Source: Stutzerimonas stutzeri (GTDB taxonomy: Bacteria; Pseudomonadota; Gammaproteobacteria; Pseudomonadales; Pseudomonadaceae). From it: DNA of 64,000 nucleotides. Position 1 is the first letter of the stretch. Every line of letters begins with the position of its first letter. The stretch covers positions 4,575,099-4,639,098 of the forward strand of contig NZ_CP036186.1 in assembly GCF_015291885.1 (NCBI RefSeq). The letters run 5' to 3'. The notes beneath the pieces are model-generated. The model ran no database searches. It was not told where the DNA came from and saw nothing but the letters and a program-made list of their open reading frames with translations. Of this stretch, positions 46,220 through 56,992 are shown piece by piece. Both the position numbers and the translations under genes were made by a program.

Positions 46220-46756
46220 TCAGGATTTCAACGATTCGGCCAACTGGCTCAGTTTGCCGCGGACCGAACCGTCGACAACCACATCACCGGCGCGAATCAA
46301 CACGCCGCCGATCAGCGCAGGATTAACGGCCTGCTGGAGGTTGACGGTGCGATCTAGCCGCTTCGACAGGGCGGCAGCCAAAGTTTGGAGTTGCTCGTTG
46401 CTGAGCTCGAAAGCGGTTTCAACTTCTGCTTCGAGCGTTTTCTCGGCTTGCGCCTTGATGTCCTCGTACAGCTCCCACACGGTCGGCAGGACCGACAGGC
46501 GATTGTTTTCGCCAAGGGTCTGGACGTAGTTGCGGAAAGCTTCGTCAACATCGTCACCGAGTAGACGCACCAGCCCCTGAAGCTTGCTTTCGCTAGACAG
46601 GCGGGGGTCGTTCAGCAACGCTGCGACTTCTGGGACTTCAACAGCGATGGCGGCCAGGTTCAGCATTTTCGACCAGGTATCGGTCTTTCCTGCGGCGCTG
46701 GCAAACTCGAAAGCGGCTTTCGCGTAAGGCCGAGCAAGCGTCTGGGTATTGATCAT
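46220..46756 (-). CDS. atpH: ATP synthase delta subunit
   Basis: F1 delta (OSCP) subunit, 178 residues, linking F1 to the b-subunit stator. The N-terminal helix bundle is LARPYAKAAFEFA and the C-terminal strand is VNPALIGGVLIRAGDVVVDG. Normal length. Confidence 0.97.
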   Translation of the reverse strand: MINTQTLARPYAKAAFEFASAAGKTDTWSKMLNLAAIAVEVPEVAALLNDPRLSSESKLQGLVRLLGDDVDEAFRNYVQTLGENNRLSVLPTVWELYEDIKAQAEKTLEAEVETAFELSNEQLQTLAAALSKRLDRTVNLQQAVNPALIGGVLIRAGDVVVDGSVRGKLSQLAESLKS

Positions 46757-46768
46757 CGCTTGCCTCGC

Positions 46769-47239
46769 TTAGAGTTGGGAGGCCAGTTTTTCGACCAGCT
46801 CGTTGTGCACCTTGGCGTCCACCTGGGACTCCAGGATCTTCTCCGCACCAGCAACGGCAAGAGCCGCAACCTGAGTGCGCAGTTCGTCCCTGGCGCGGTT
46901 CACTTCCTGTTCGATCTCGGCGCGAGCACCAGCGACCAGGCGCTCGCCCTCAGTGCGAGCCTGCTGCTTGGCTTCCTCGATAATCAGATTGGCGTGCTTA
47001 TTCGCCTGTTCGAGGATCTGGGCAACCTGCTCTTTGGTTTCACGGAGCGAGTGGGAAGCTTTTTCCTGGGCCAGTTGCAGATCGCGCTGAGCGCGGCCGG
47101 CAGCATCCAGACCTTCGGCAATTTTCTTCTGGCGAGCTTGCATGGCGCTGGTGATAGGCGGCCAAACAAACTTCATGCAGAACCAGACGAAAATAGCGAA
47201 GGCAATCGTTTGACCGAACAGCGTCAGATTAATGTTCAC
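46769..47239 (-). CDS. atpF: ATP synthase b subunit
   Basis: Fo stator subunit, 156 residues. One N-terminal membrane helix ([20 protein letters not shown]) is followed by a long charged coiled coil with repeated Ala, Glu, Lys and Arg. Thirteen bases separate it from atpH. Confidence 0.97.
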   Translation of the reverse strand: MNINLTLFGQTIAFAIFVWFCMKFVWPPITSAMQARQKKIAEGLDAAGRAQRDLQLAQEKASHSLRETKEQVAQILEQANKHANLIIEEAKQQARTEGERLVAGARAEIEQEVNRARDELRTQVAALAVAGAEKILESQVDAKVHNELVEKLASQL

Positions 47240-47326
47240 TGATCTACCTCATGCTATCTCGTTGTTTCCCGGGTGCTGAAGCCTAACCGGCAGGGCAACG
47301 CCCTGCCGCTCGGACGGGTCAGCGAA

Positions 47327-47602
<276 letters not shown>

Positions 47603-47638
47603 TCAAGTTTGCTACGGGTTTACGGTCGCTTTCGCGTC

Positions 47639-48499
<861 letters not shown>

Positions 48500-48506
48500 T
48501 CAATGC

Positions 48507-48905
48507 TCAATGCTTCGGATTATTTTTCATCAGCAGGAGCGCGCTCGCGGAGGTGCCTAGGACCAGCACGTAACCGACGAACAGGGCAACCGGCTCCAGC
48601 GGTCGCACTCCCACAAACACCAGCGCAAACAGCGCTGCTGCCAGAATTTGTTTCCCCATCTGCCCAGACCATAAGGACTGAATGATCGCCCTGGCCGAGC
48701 GTGCGCCAAAGTAACGAAAAGCCTTGTACGCGAAATACACGTTCGCCGACAGCGCAATCAGACCACCGAACAGCGCGGAGTAGCCGGCGACAATACCAAA
48801 AACCAACCCACATGAGACAGCGGTCACTACTACGACCATTGCCTGAATCAGCAATACGCGAAAAGCCGGGAGACGATGGAAAGGTGTTCTGTTGTGTATG
48901 TTCAC
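48507..48905 (-). CDS. atpI: AtpI, ATP synthase assembly protein
   Basis: The 132-residue protein has four membrane helices and the pattern AGYSALFGGLIALSANVYFAYKAFRY. It is the first gene of the atp operon and helps assemble the c ring (family knowledge). Its promoter should lie in the 133-base gap to parB. Confidence 0.9.
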   Translation of the reverse strand: MNIHNRTPFHRLPAFRVLLIQAMVVVVTAVSCGLVFGIVAGYSALFGGLIALSANVYFAYKAFRYFGARSARAIIQSLWSGQMGKQILAAALFALVFVGVRPLEPVALFVGYVLVLGTSASALLLMKNNPKH

Positions 48906-49038
48906 CTGAATTCCATCGTCGCAGCAGGCTGCGTAAATAATTGTCCGCAGTCAAAAAAGCGCGGCGAGTATAGGAGCAGGCCAGCCAGGGTTCAACACTC
49001 AGGTAGTAATTTCCGACTGGCACTACAAACATTTTGTA

Positions 49039-49911
49039 TCAACGAATGTGCGCCAGTACTCCCTGCAATTCATCCAGCGAACTGTAGCGGATAACCAGCT
49101 GCCCCTTACCCTTTTGCCCGTGCTTGATTTGCACCGGCGAGCCCAGGCGTTCAGCCAGACGCTGTTCCAGACGGCTGATGTCTGGATCAACCTTGACCTC
49201 GACCTTAGGTGCCTCTTTGCTGCTCAGCCACTGGCGTACCAGTGCCTCGGTCTGGCGAACGGTCAGCCCACGTGCGACAACATGCCGCGCACCTTCTACC
49301 TGCTGGTCAGCCGGTAAACCAAGCAGCGCGCGGGCATGGCCCATTTCCAGGTCACCATGGGACAACAGCGTTTTGATCTCTTCGGGCAGCGCGATCAGGC
49401 GCAGCAAGTTGCTTACCGAGACCCTTGATTTGCCTACGGCGTCAGCTACCTGCTGCTGGGTAAGCTGGAACTCCTGCTGCAGGCGCTGCAGCGCAACAGC
49501 TTCTTCGATCGGATTGAGATCTTCGCGCTGGATGTTCTCGATCAACGCCATGGCAATGGCGGTTTCATCCGGAACCTCACGGACCAGCGAGGGCACGCGC
49601 TCCAGACCGGCCTGTTGGCAGGCGCGCCAGCGTCGTTCGCCGGCGATGATCTCGTAACGGCCACCGCTGATCGGGCGCACGACGATAGGCTGCATCACGC
49701 CGTGATTCTTGATCGACTGCGCCAACTCTTCCAGGGCCTGGGGATCCATGTCGCGGCGCGGCTGATACTTACCGCGTTGGATCAGTTCCAACGGCAGATG
49801 CTGGAGCTCACGGGTGTCGACCTTCGCAGCCTCTTCCTGCATCGCCGTAACACTGGCGCCGCCCAGCAGGGCATCGAGTCCCCGTCCTAGACCTCTTTTC
49901 TTGGTCGCCAT
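49039..49911 (-). CDS. parB: ParB chromosome-partition protein
   Basis: The 290-residue CTP-dependent DNA clamp binds parS near oriC. It has the N-terminal ParA-activating KKRGLGRGLDALLG, the CTP-binding motif GERRWRA at 91-97, a helix-turn-helix (LTQQQVADAVGKSRVSVSNL), and a C-terminal dimerisation domain (LVIRYSSLDELQGVLAHIR). It is nine bases after parA. Confidence 0.96.
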   Translation of the reverse strand: MATKKRGLGRGLDALLGGASVTAMQEEAAKVDTRELQHLPLELIQRGKYQPRRDMDPQALEELAQSIKNHGVMQPIVVRPISGGRYEIIAGERRWRACQQAGLERVPSLVREVPDETAIAMALIENIQREDLNPIEEAVALQRLQQEFQLTQQQVADAVGKSRVSVSNLLRLIALPEEIKTLLSHGDLEMGHARALLGLPADQQVEGARHVVARGLTVRQTEALVRQWLSSKEAPKVEVKVDPDISRLEQRLAERLGSPVQIKHGQKGKGQLVIRYSSLDELQGVLAHIR

Positions 49912-49920
49912 GAATAGTCC

Positions 49921-50709
49921 TTATGCGGGGGCACCACGAGCCGACCGCCGCTGGCGTCGCGACAGTTCGCCCGCCAGGGCCAGGTAGGCCAGAGCACCCT
50001 TGGATTGCTTGTCGTAGACCAGCGCCGGCATACCGTGGCTGGGGGCCTCGGCAAGCCGGACGTTGCGCGGAATGACGGTGTCGTAGAGTTTGTCGCCGAA
50101 ATGCGCTTTTAGCTGCTCGGAAACGTCGTTGGTCAGGCTGCTGCGCGGGTCGTACATGGTGCGCAACAGTCCCTCGATCTTCAGACTCGGATTGAGCGCC
50201 TGTGCGATGCGCTGGATCGAATTGACCAGGTCGGTCAGTCCTTCAAGGGCGTAATACTCGCACTGCATGGGAATGATCACGCTATCGGCAGCGGCCAGTG
50301 CGTTGATGGTCAACATCGACAGCGATGGCGGGCAGTCGATGAGGATGTAGTCGTAGTTCTCACGCACCGGCGCCAGCGCTTCACGCAAGCGCTTTTCCTT
50401 GGCTGGCAGATTCAGTAACGCCACTTCGGCGGCGGTTAGATCGCGGTTGGCCGGCAGCAGCTGATAACCGCCATGCTCGGAAAACTGCATGGCATCTACC
50501 AGGCTACATGCGCCTATCAGCACATCGTAGATCGAATACTCCAGGCCAAGCTTGTCTACGCCGCTGCCCGTGGTGGCATTGCCCTGAGGATCGAGATCAA
50601 TCAGCAGCACGCGTCGGCGGGTAGCAACCAGCGAAGCCGCCAGGTTGATGCAGGTGGTGGTCTTGGCGACACCGCCTTTCTGGTTGGCAATGGCGAAAAC
50701 TTTAGCCAT
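49921..50709 (-). CDS. parA: ParA/Soj chromosome-partition ATPase
   Basis: The 262-residue Walker-type ATPase has a deviant Walker A KGGVAKTT at 11-18 and IDCPPSLSML as Walker B. It drives origin segregation with ParB. The C-terminal basic tail (ELSRRQRRSARG) may bind DNA. Confidence 0.96.
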   Translation of the reverse strand: MAKVFAIANQKGGVAKTTTCINLAASLVATRRRVLLIDLDPQGNATTGSGVDKLGLEYSIYDVLIGACSLVDAMQFSEHGGYQLLPANRDLTAAEVALLNLPAKEKRLREALAPVRENYDYILIDCPPSLSMLTINALAAADSVIIPMQCEYYALEGLTDLVNSIQRIAQALNPSLKIEGLLRTMYDPRSSLTNDVSEQLKAHFGDKLYDTVIPRNVRLAEAPSHGMPALVYDKQSKGALAYLALAGELSRRQRRSARGAPA

Positions 50710-50727
50710 GGTCAGTGTCTGTCCGGG

Positions 50728-51375
50728 TCATGAAGTGCGGCGCAGTATCAACAGATGGCGCTGGCCTTGGCAACCGGGAACCTTGAGTACGTGACAGGCA
50801 TCGAGACGGAAGTCATCGGGCAGACGCTGCAGCTCGTCGTCCGGCTGCACGCCCTTCATGGCCAGCCAGCGGGTCTCGGCATTGCCCAGATGGCGCGTCC
50901 AGTTGGCGAAGTCCTCAAGCGAGCTGAAGGCCCGCGAGGTAATGCCATCGAAGGCATCCGCTGGTTGGAATTGCTCGACGCGGCTGTGCACGACATCAAG
51001 GTTGGTCAGCTTCAGTTCCAGCTTCACCTGGGTCAGAAAGCGCGTTTTTTTTCCATTGGAATCGAGCAACGTGAAGCTGCGATCGGGAAACATGATCGCC
51101 AGCGGCACGCCAGGCATGCCACCACCGCTACCGACGTCCAGCCAGGTCCGTCCAGACTCGACCACGAAAGGCACCACGCTCAGGCTGTCGAGCAAATGGC
51201 GCGAAACCATTTCGTCGGGGTCGCGCACTGCAGTGAGGTTGTAGGCCTTGTTCCACTTGATCAGCAGTGCCAGATAGGCCAGCAACTGCTGCTGTTGCCC
51301 CTCACTCAGCTCGACGCCGAGTGCCTGGGCGCCACGAACGAGTTCGGTGGCATGGGATTCGCTAACCAAACTCAT
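50728..51375 (-). CDS. rsmG: 16S rRNA (guanine-527-N7) methyltransferase RsmG
   Basis: The 215-residue SAM-dependent methyltransferase has the SAM site [17 protein letters not shown] and the N-terminal phrase [20 protein letters not shown]. The start overlaps the mnmG stop. Formerly gidB. Confidence 0.96.
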   Translation of the reverse strand: MSLVSESHATELVRGAQALGVELSEGQQQQLLAYLALLIKWNKAYNLTAVRDPDEMVSRHLLDSLSVVPFVVESGRTWLDVGSGGGMPGVPLAIMFPDRSFTLLDSNGKKTRFLTQVKLELKLTNLDVVHSRVEQFQPADAFDGITSRAFSSLEDFANWTRHLGNAETRWLAMKGVQPDDELQRLPDDFRLDACHVLKVPGCQGQRHLLILRRTS

Positions 51376-53270
51376 CAGGCGCTCTGCTCCAGCTGCTGGC
51401 CGGCAGTGCGCTTCTTCAGATGAATCATCAGCAACGACACCGCAGCGGGTGTCACACCCGGGATACGCGATGCCTGCCCAAGCGTCTCGGGCCGAGCCTG
51501 TCCGAGCTTGTGCTGAATCTCCTTCGACAAGCCCGGAATCGTCGTGTAGTCGAGATTCTCCGGCAAAGCGATGTTTTCGCTGGCCCGCAACCGCTCGATC
51601 TCGTCCTGCTGGCGTTCGATGTAGCCGGCGTACTTGGTCTTGATCTCGACCTGCTCGGCGACCTGCGGATCCTGCGCACCATCACCGGTCAGTTCGATCA
51701 GGCTCTGGTAATCGATTTCCGGACGGGCCAGCAGATTGAGCAGGTTGTACTCGCGGGCCAGGGGACTGCCGAAGCGCTCGGCAATGGCATCGCCCTGAGG
51801 TGTGCCGGGACGGACCCAGCTGCTCTTCAGGCGTTGCTCTTCGAGCTCGATACCTTCGCGCTTGGCGCAGAACGCCGCCCAGCGGGCATCGTCCACCAGA
51901 CCCAGTTCGCGGCCCTTCTCGGTCAGACGAAGATCAGCATTGTCCTCGCGCAGGATCAGCCGGTATTCGGCACGCGAGGTGAACATGCGATAGGGCTCTT
52001 GAGTGCCCAGAGTGATCAGGTCGTCGACCAACACCCCAAGATAGGCCTCATCGCGCCGCGGGCACCAGCTGTCCTTGCCCTGCGCAAGCAGCGCAGCATT
52101 GGCTCCGGCGAGCAGCCCCTGGGCACCGGCCTCTTCGTAACCGGTGGTGCCATTGATCTGGCCGGCGAAGAAAAGCCCCCCAATCACCTTGGTCTCCAGG
52201 CTGTACTTGAGATCGCGCGGGTCAAAGTAGTCGTATTCGATGGCATAGCCGGGCCGCACGATATGAGCGCTTTCCATGCCGCGAATGCTCTGCACGATCT
52301 GCAGCTGCACATCGAACGGCAACGAGGTGGAAATGCCGTTGGGGTACAACTCATGGGTGGTCAGGCCTTCCGGTTCAAGGAATACCTGATGGCTGTCCTT
52401 GTCGGCGAAGCGATGGATCTTGTCCTCGATGGACGGGCAGTAGCGCGGGCCGACGCCTTCGATCACGCCGGAGTACATCGGCGAACGATCGAGGTTGGCG
52501 GCAATGATCTCGTGAGTACGTGCGTTGGTGTGGGTGATCCAGCAACTGACCTGACGGGGATGCGGTTCGCGGTTCCCCATAAACGACATTACCGGCAGCG
52601 GCGTATCACCTGGTTGCTCGGTCATCAGCGAGAAATCCACCGAGCGACCGTCGATGCGTGGTGGGGTGCCGGTTTTTAAACGGCCCACGCGCAGTGGCAA
52701 TTCACGCAAACGTTTGGCCAAAGCGATCGAGGGCGGATCGCCCGCCCGACCGCCGGAATAGTTCTGCAGACCTATGTGGATAAGTCCGCCGAGGAAGGTG
52801 CCTGTCGTCAGCACTACGGAAGTGGCCAGGAAACGCAGACCCATCTGCGTGACGACGCCGCGTACCTGATCCTGCTCGACAATCAGGTCGTCCGCCGCCT
52901 GTTGAAATATCCACAGGTTCGGCTGGTTTTCCAGGGTGTCACGAATGGCAGCTTTGTAGAGCACGCGGTCAGCTTGCGCTCGGGTGGCTCGAACGGCCGG
53001 CCCCTTGCGACTGTTGAGCACGCGAAACTGGATACCGCCCTTGTCGGTAGCGGTGGCCATGGCCCCGCCCAACGCGTCGATCTCCTTGACCAGATGGCTC
53101 TTGCCGATGCCACCGATCGCTGGGTTACAGCTCATCTGCCCCAGAGTTTCCACATTGTGGCTGAGCAGCAGGGTCTTCACGCCCATGCGTGCCGCTGCAA
53201 GCGCAGCTTCGGTGCCGGCATGGCCGCCACCGATAACGATCACGTCAAAACGGGAAGGGAAGTCCACCAT
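51375..53270 (-). CDS. mnmG: tRNA uridine-5-carboxymethylaminomethyl modification enzyme MnmG
   Basis: The 631-residue flavoprotein works with MnmE on U34 of tRNA. The FAD-binding fold starts [40 protein letters not shown] follows, with its conserved Cys. The C-terminal helical domain for MnmE and tRNA binding ends [15 protein letters not shown]. Formerly gidA. Its partner mnmE is about 6 kb away, behind the Mrp operon. Confidence 0.97.
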   Translation of the reverse strand: MVDFPSRFDVIVIGGGHAGTEAALAAARMGVKTLLLSHNVETLGQMSCNPAIGGIGKSHLVKEIDALGGAMATATDKGGIQFRVLNSRKGPAVRATRAQADRVLYKAAIRDTLENQPNLWIFQQAADDLIVEQDQVRGVVTQMGLRFLATSVVLTTGTFLGGLIHIGLQNYSGGRAGDPPSIALAKRLRELPLRVGRLKTGTPPRIDGRSVDFSLMTEQPGDTPLPVMSFMGNREPHPRQVSCWITHTNARTHEIIAANLDRSPMYSGVIEGVGPRYCPSIEDKIHRFADKDSHQVFLEPEGLTTHELYPNGISTSLPFDVQLQIVQSIRGMESAHIVRPGYAIEYDYFDPRDLKYSLETKVIGGLFFAGQINGTTGYEEAGAQGLLAGANAALLAQGKDSWCPRRDEAYLGVLVDDLITLGTQEPYRMFTSRAEYRLILREDNADLRLTEKGRELGLVDDARWAAFCAKREGIELEEQRLKSSWVRPGTPQGDAIAERFGSPLAREYNLLNLLARPEIDYQSLIELTGDGAQDPQVAEQVEIKTKYAGYIERQQDEIERLRASENIALPENLDYTTIPGLSKEIQHKLGQARPETLGQASRIPGVTPAAVSLLMIHLKKRTAGQQLEQSA

Positions 53271-53379
53271 GCACCTCGTGCCTGTTCAGCTGGGAATTCG
53301 GGAAACCGCGAAGTATAGGGACTTAGCCGGCGCTAAAGAAGGGCTTTGAGCAAAAAATGATCAACCGTCCAGCTGGGCG

Positions 53380-53646
53380 TTATGAGCTCATAAATAAAAA
53401 TAGAGAAGAAATATATAAAGAGCTTATTTATGTGATTATTAATGGAGAAGCCGATATCTGTGGATAAGCTCCTGAGAGGCTAGTGGCACTAGGGCTGCGT
53501 AAAATATAAAGGTTGTGCTGCGCCTGGTAGGTTCCGGTGTGGATCACGTGGAACACCTGTTGATAAGAGTCGATGTTATGCACAGGGGATTTATCCAGTG
53601 GGTTTAGCCCCCTGTTATCTACCTAGCTGAAGGATACTTATCAACA
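53380..53646. other. Second origin-like region: AT-rich segment plus DnaA-box cluster
   Basis: An AT-rich block (53383-53445) is followed by DnaA-box matches TGTGGATAA (53459-53467), TGTTGATAA (53558-53566), TTATGCACA (53576-53584) and TTATCAACA (53638-53646), with weaker boxes at 53591 and 53615. The spacing from first to third to last box (117 and 179 bases) equals that in the dnaA-side origin at 63667. The whole 53271-53695 gap contains no gene. Confidence 0.75.
53540..53555. promoter_or_regulatory. parS-like site (weak)
   Basis: TGGATCACGTGGAACA matches the parS form TGTTCCACGTGGAACA in 13 of 16 positions, with one arm perfect. It is within the second origin-like region and 3.6 kb from parB. 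It may be a weak ParB site or chance. Confidence 0.35.
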
Positions 53647-53695
53647 GAGCTCGTCTGGCCCTGATAGCGCTTCGGTATGGAAAAACCGACGTAGG

Positions 53696-54088
53696 TCAGC
53701 GGTGATCCGCTGGTCGTCGCTGGTCGTTCTGTTCCAGACATTCGTCGAGGGTCAGCGGGTTGCGCTCGAGGACCCCTTTAAGGGCATCCTCGCCATGCAG
53801 GCCGTCGAGTCGAGCACCGGATATATAGGCGGCACGGCCAAGCAGGTGGCCGGCAATAGGGATGGTCAGCATCAGAAAGATCACTGTTGCTGTGCCAATG
53901 AAGGTGGCCTGCCCATCGCCCATATGAAGCATCACCCCAACCAGAATCAGCCCCGCGCCTACCGTGCCGGATTTGGTGGTGGCATGAATTCGCTGCAGTG
54001 GGTCGGCAAAGCGCAGCAGGCCGAAAATGGCGGCGAACAAAAAAACCACGCCGGCCAACATGAAGACCACAGCGAGAATATGGATCAT
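53696..54088 (-). CDS. mrpG: Mrp Na+/H+ antiporter subunit G
   Basis: The 130-residue membrane protein (MIHILAVVFMLAGVVFLFAA, GLLRFADPLQRIHATTKSGT) matches MrpG/MnhG/PhaG. Three helices are followed by a polar tail. It is the last gene of the mrpABCDEFG operon and overlaps mrpF by ATGA. Confidence 0.92.
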   Translation of the reverse strand: MIHILAVVFMLAGVVFLFAAIFGLLRFADPLQRIHATTKSGTVGAGLILVGVMLHMGDGQATFIGTATVIFLMLTIPIAGHLLGRAAYISGARLDGLHGEDALKGVLERNPLTLDECLEQNDQRRPADHR

Positions 54089-54345
54089 TGCTCACTCCTC
54101 CCTTTGCGCATGATGAAGACGGCGAACGCACAGGTACCAACGAAGCCGATCAGGCCGAGGCCGAACCCCACGTCGAGAAACTCCCTGCGCCCGGTCATGG
54201 CTGCGACCAGCGCCGCGATGGCCACGCCCACACCAGTCAACATGTCCAGCGCCACCACTCGGTCGACCAGTGTGCGAGCGACGATCATTCGCCACAGGGT
54301 CAGACCAAGCGGCAACATGACCAGAGTCAGCAGTATCGCAATCAT
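54085..54345 (-). CDS. mrpF: Mrp Na+/H+ antiporter subunit F
   Basis: The 86-residue protein from the ATG at 54345 (MIAILLTLVMLPLGLTLWRM) has three membrane helices and the MrpF phrase TLVDRVVALDMLTGVGVAIA. Longer frames upstream belong to mrpE in another frame. Confidence 0.92.
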   Translation of the reverse strand: MIAILLTLVMLPLGLTLWRMIVARTLVDRVVALDMLTGVGVAIAALVAAMTGRREFLDVGFGLGLIGFVGTCAFAVFIMRKGRSEQ

Positions 54346-54347
54346 GC

Positions 54348-54692
54348 TCACCACCTCTCGATTCGTGCGATACGGCGCTCGAACACATGGCGGATCGACG
54401 CAATGATTTGCTCCGGGGCCCGGCCGTCCAGTGCGTGTACGTAGAGCAGACGACGATCGGCACTGGCGTGCAGCGCGCAATTGCCGGGCGTCAGTGAGAC
54501 CAGACTGGCGAGTACCGCAACGCCGAGGTCGGTGCGCAGCTCGATTGGCACCGCGATGATCGAGCTTTGCATGTTGGGCGTGCGTGCAAAGGCCGCGCGG
54601 GCCACAACGACGGAGGAGACGATCAACTCGTAGAGGTAGATGCCGAGTAGTTCGATCACATCACGCACTCGGCGCAGCAGGCCTGTCTTCAT
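54348..54692 (-). CDS. mrpE: Mrp Na+/H+ antiporter subunit E
   Basis: The 114-residue protein starts MKTGLLRRVRDVIELLGIYL at 54692, overlapping the mrpD stop. One or two membrane helices are followed by the conserved PIELRTDLGVAVLASLVSLT PGN-type segment. It is shorter at the N-terminus than many MrpE proteins (about 160 residues), so one helix pair is missing. Confidence 0.9.
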   Translation of the reverse strand: MKTGLLRRVRDVIELLGIYLYELIVSSVVVARAAFARTPNMQSSIIAVPIELRTDLGVAVLASLVSLTPGNCALHASADRRLLYVHALDGRAPEQIIASIRHVFERRIARIERW

Positions 54693-56209
54693 GGGAGCGC
54701 CTCCTGAATCGGATTTGGCGGCAACACCGCCGCGAGGTATGCAGTCGGGTCCAGCAGTGCCGCAGCAGCGGTTTGCGAGAAGAGGATAAGTGGTTGCGGC
54801 ATGAGGCCAATTACGAGGGTCAGCGCACCCAGCGACGCAATAGCCAGCAGCATTGGCAACGGAACCGGACGTGCCTCGGCGCGGGGTAGTACTGGCTTTT
54901 TCCAGAAGGCTTCCATCCAGATCTTGGTCATCGAATAGAGCGTCAACAGGCCGACGAACAGTGCCAGGCCAGCCAGCCAGTGTTCGCCTTCGCGGAAGCT
55001 GGCGTCGATGACCAGGAACTTCGCCCAGAAACCGGATAAAGGGGGAAGCCCTGCCAGCGATAGCGCGGGCACCAGGAAAAGCGCCGCCAGCAACGGATTG
55101 CGGTACATCAAGCCGCCGCTCTTGCGCAGGTCGAAAGTGCCGGAGGCCCTGTGGATCGCCCCGGCGAGCAGAAACAGATTCGCCTTCACGATGATGTGGT
55201 GAATGATGTAGAAGATCGCCCCGGCGAGCGCTGCCTGGGTGGATATCGCCAGGCCGAGCAGCATGTAGCCGATCTGGCTGACGATGTGGAACGAGAGGAT
55301 CCGCCGAACATCCCACTGCACAGCCGCACCGAAGACGCCGAACAGCATGGTTCCGGCGGCCAGCACTGCGACAATTTCGCGGATGCCACTGTCTTCAACG
55401 CTGAAGATCAGGGTGAAGACCCGGAAGCAGGCATACACACCAACCTTGGTCAGCAGCCCGGCGAAGATCGCCGAAACCGTGATCGATGCGGTGTGATAGG
55501 AGGCCGGCAGCCAGAAGAACAGCGGGAAATAGCCAGCCTTGATACCGAAGCCGCAAAGCAGCAGCAGTGCCGAGAGTGTCAGATTGATCGACGGTTCGGT
55601 TTCGGGCAGCACTCTGGCCAGATCCGCCATGTTCAACGTTCCAGTCGCGCCATAAAGCAGCGCCACGCCAGTCAGAAAGAGCAACGTGGAAAACAGGTTG
55701 AGCACTGCATAGCGAATCGTTGCATCGAGTCGCGCGCGGTTGCGGCCGATGGAGAGCAGGCCCATCGCGGTGATCAGCATCACCTCGAACCAGACGTATA
55801 GGTTGAAAATATCACCGGTGAGAAAAGCGCCGTTCACCCCTGCCAGCATTCCCAGCAGCAGCGGGTAGAAGCCCGCCTGCTCCTCGCGGCGGCGGACATC
55901 GGCAATGCCGAAGGTCATCACCGCTGCGGCAAGAATACCGGTGATCGCCACCATCGCTGCGGCCAGTGCATCGGCGACGAAAACGACACCGAAGGGGGCT
56001 TCCCAACCGCCGAAGCGGATGGCCAGCACGCCCTGCCTGTAAACCGCGACGAGCAGCAACAGCGAGGCCGCAAGCAGCAAAGTTATACACAGGGCAGTCA
56101 CCCACCGCTGGGCACGGCGCTGTTTCCATAGACAAGTGGCTAGTCCGGCGCCGAGGATCGGCAGGAGAACTGGCCAAAGCGGTGCATGAAGGGTCAAAAA
56201 TTCGCTCAC
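54689..56209 (-). CDS. mrpD: Mrp Na+/H+ antiporter subunit D
   Basis: The 506-residue proton-channel-like subunit is related to complex I NuoM/NuoN. It has about 14 membrane helices. The proton_antipo_M core includes the conserved Glu in LYVWFEVMLITAMGLLS and Lys in LCGFGIKAGYFPLFFWLP. ATGA overlaps join it to mrpC and mrpE. Confidence 0.95.
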   Translation of the reverse strand: MSEFLTLHAPLWPVLLPILGAGLATCLWKQRRAQRWVTALCITLLLAASLLLLVAVYRQGVLAIRFGGWEAPFGVVFVADALAAAMVAITGILAAAVMTFGIADVRRREEQAGFYPLLLGMLAGVNGAFLTGDIFNLYVWFEVMLITAMGLLSIGRNRARLDATIRYAVLNLFSTLLFLTGVALLYGATGTLNMADLARVLPETEPSINLTLSALLLLCGFGIKAGYFPLFFWLPASYHTASITVSAIFAGLLTKVGVYACFRVFTLIFSVEDSGIREIVAVLAAGTMLFGVFGAAVQWDVRRILSFHIVSQIGYMLLGLAISTQAALAGAIFYIIHHIIVKANLFLLAGAIHRASGTFDLRKSGGLMYRNPLLAALFLVPALSLAGLPPLSGFWAKFLVIDASFREGEHWLAGLALFVGLLTLYSMTKIWMEAFWKKPVLPRAEARPVPLPMLLAIASLGALTLVIGLMPQPLILFSQTAAAALLDPTAYLAAVLPPNPIQEALP

Positions 56210-56589
56210 GGACGATCCTTAGTTGCCGGGAACGGCGACCCCAAGCGTTCGGCTGCACCGATGTGGCGCGTGTCCACGCTGCCGAAACTGCGATAGGTCT
56301 GCAGCGCCAGCGCGGCGAAAAAAGCAGTCAGCGAAAATCCGATGACGATCGCCGTCAGTACCAGAGCTTGGGGCAGCGGGTTTGCAGCGTCGGCCGGTAA
56401 GCTGCTCTCCCCGGCGCGGATCACCGCCGGAACATTCGATACGATCCGCCCGGACAAGAAGATCACCAGGTTGATCGCGGCTGACAGCATGGTCACGCCC
56501 AAGAGGATTCGTACGATGTGCCGAGACAGGATCAGGTAAAGGCTGCAACCTGCGATCACGGCAATGGCGAGTGCAAAGATCAGATGCAT
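56206..56589 (-). CDS. mrpC: Mrp Na+/H+ antiporter subunit C
   Basis: A NuoK-like subunit, 127 residues from the ATG at 56589 (MHLIFALAIAVIAGCSLYLI), which lies one base after the mrpB stop. An upstream in-frame ATG at 56604 is inside mrpB. Three helices; conserved LVLTAIVIGFSLTAFFAALAL. Confidence 0.92.
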   Translation of the reverse strand: MHLIFALAIAVIAGCSLYLILSRHIVRILLGVTMLSAAINLVIFLSGRIVSNVPAVIRAGESSLPADAANPLPQALVLTAIVIGFSLTAFFAALALQTYRSFGSVDTRHIGAAERLGSPFPATKDRP

Positions 56590-56590
56590 G

Positions 56591-56992
56591 TCAGAGGCCC
56601 TCATAGAAACGCAGGATCAGAGAAAGGATGCCGCCCAGCACCACCAGGTAGACGCCGATATCGAACAGCAATGTCGTACCGATGTGAAAGCTACCGAGGA
56701 CTGCCCACTGGTGTGTCAGGAACGAGTCGTCCAGCCAAATGCCTGGTAAACCGCCGAGCAGCGCGGCGAGGATGCCGAAGCCGATCACGGTCATCGGCTC
56801 GAAACGTAGGGCGGCGCGGGCTACCTCCACACCGCGAGCCAGCGCCAGGGTGGCAAACCCGGCAGCGGCGATCAGACCGCCGACGAAACCGCCCCCCGGC
56901 TCGTTGTGCCCGCGGTAAAGCACATAGAGCGAGACGATCAGCATCAGGCCGAAGAGAATCCGCGAAAAAGCGGCGAAGATGAGTGAGTTCAT
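56591..56992 (-). CDS. mrpB: Mrp Na+/H+ antiporter subunit B
   Basis: The 133-residue membrane protein contains [20 protein letters not shown], the MnhB signature, and ends [10 protein letters not shown]. It is a separate gene, so the operon is the seven-gene (group 1) kind rather than the fused AB kind. It overlaps mrpA by ATGA. Confidence 0.93.
   Translation of the reverse strand: MNSLIFAAFSRILFGLMLIVSLYVLYRGHNEPGGGFVGGLIAAAGFATLALARGVEVARAALRFEPMTVIGFGILAALLGGLPGIWLDDSFLTHQWAVLGSFHIGTTLLFDIGVYLVVLGGILSLILRFYEGL

Noticed and set aside
44597..46357. 586-codon open frame opposite atpA
   Set aside because: Antisense shadow of atpA with low-complexity composition and no ribosome site.
51420..52679. 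419-codon open frame opposite mnmG
   Set aside because: Shadow of mnmG; the real gene on the other strand explains the sequence.
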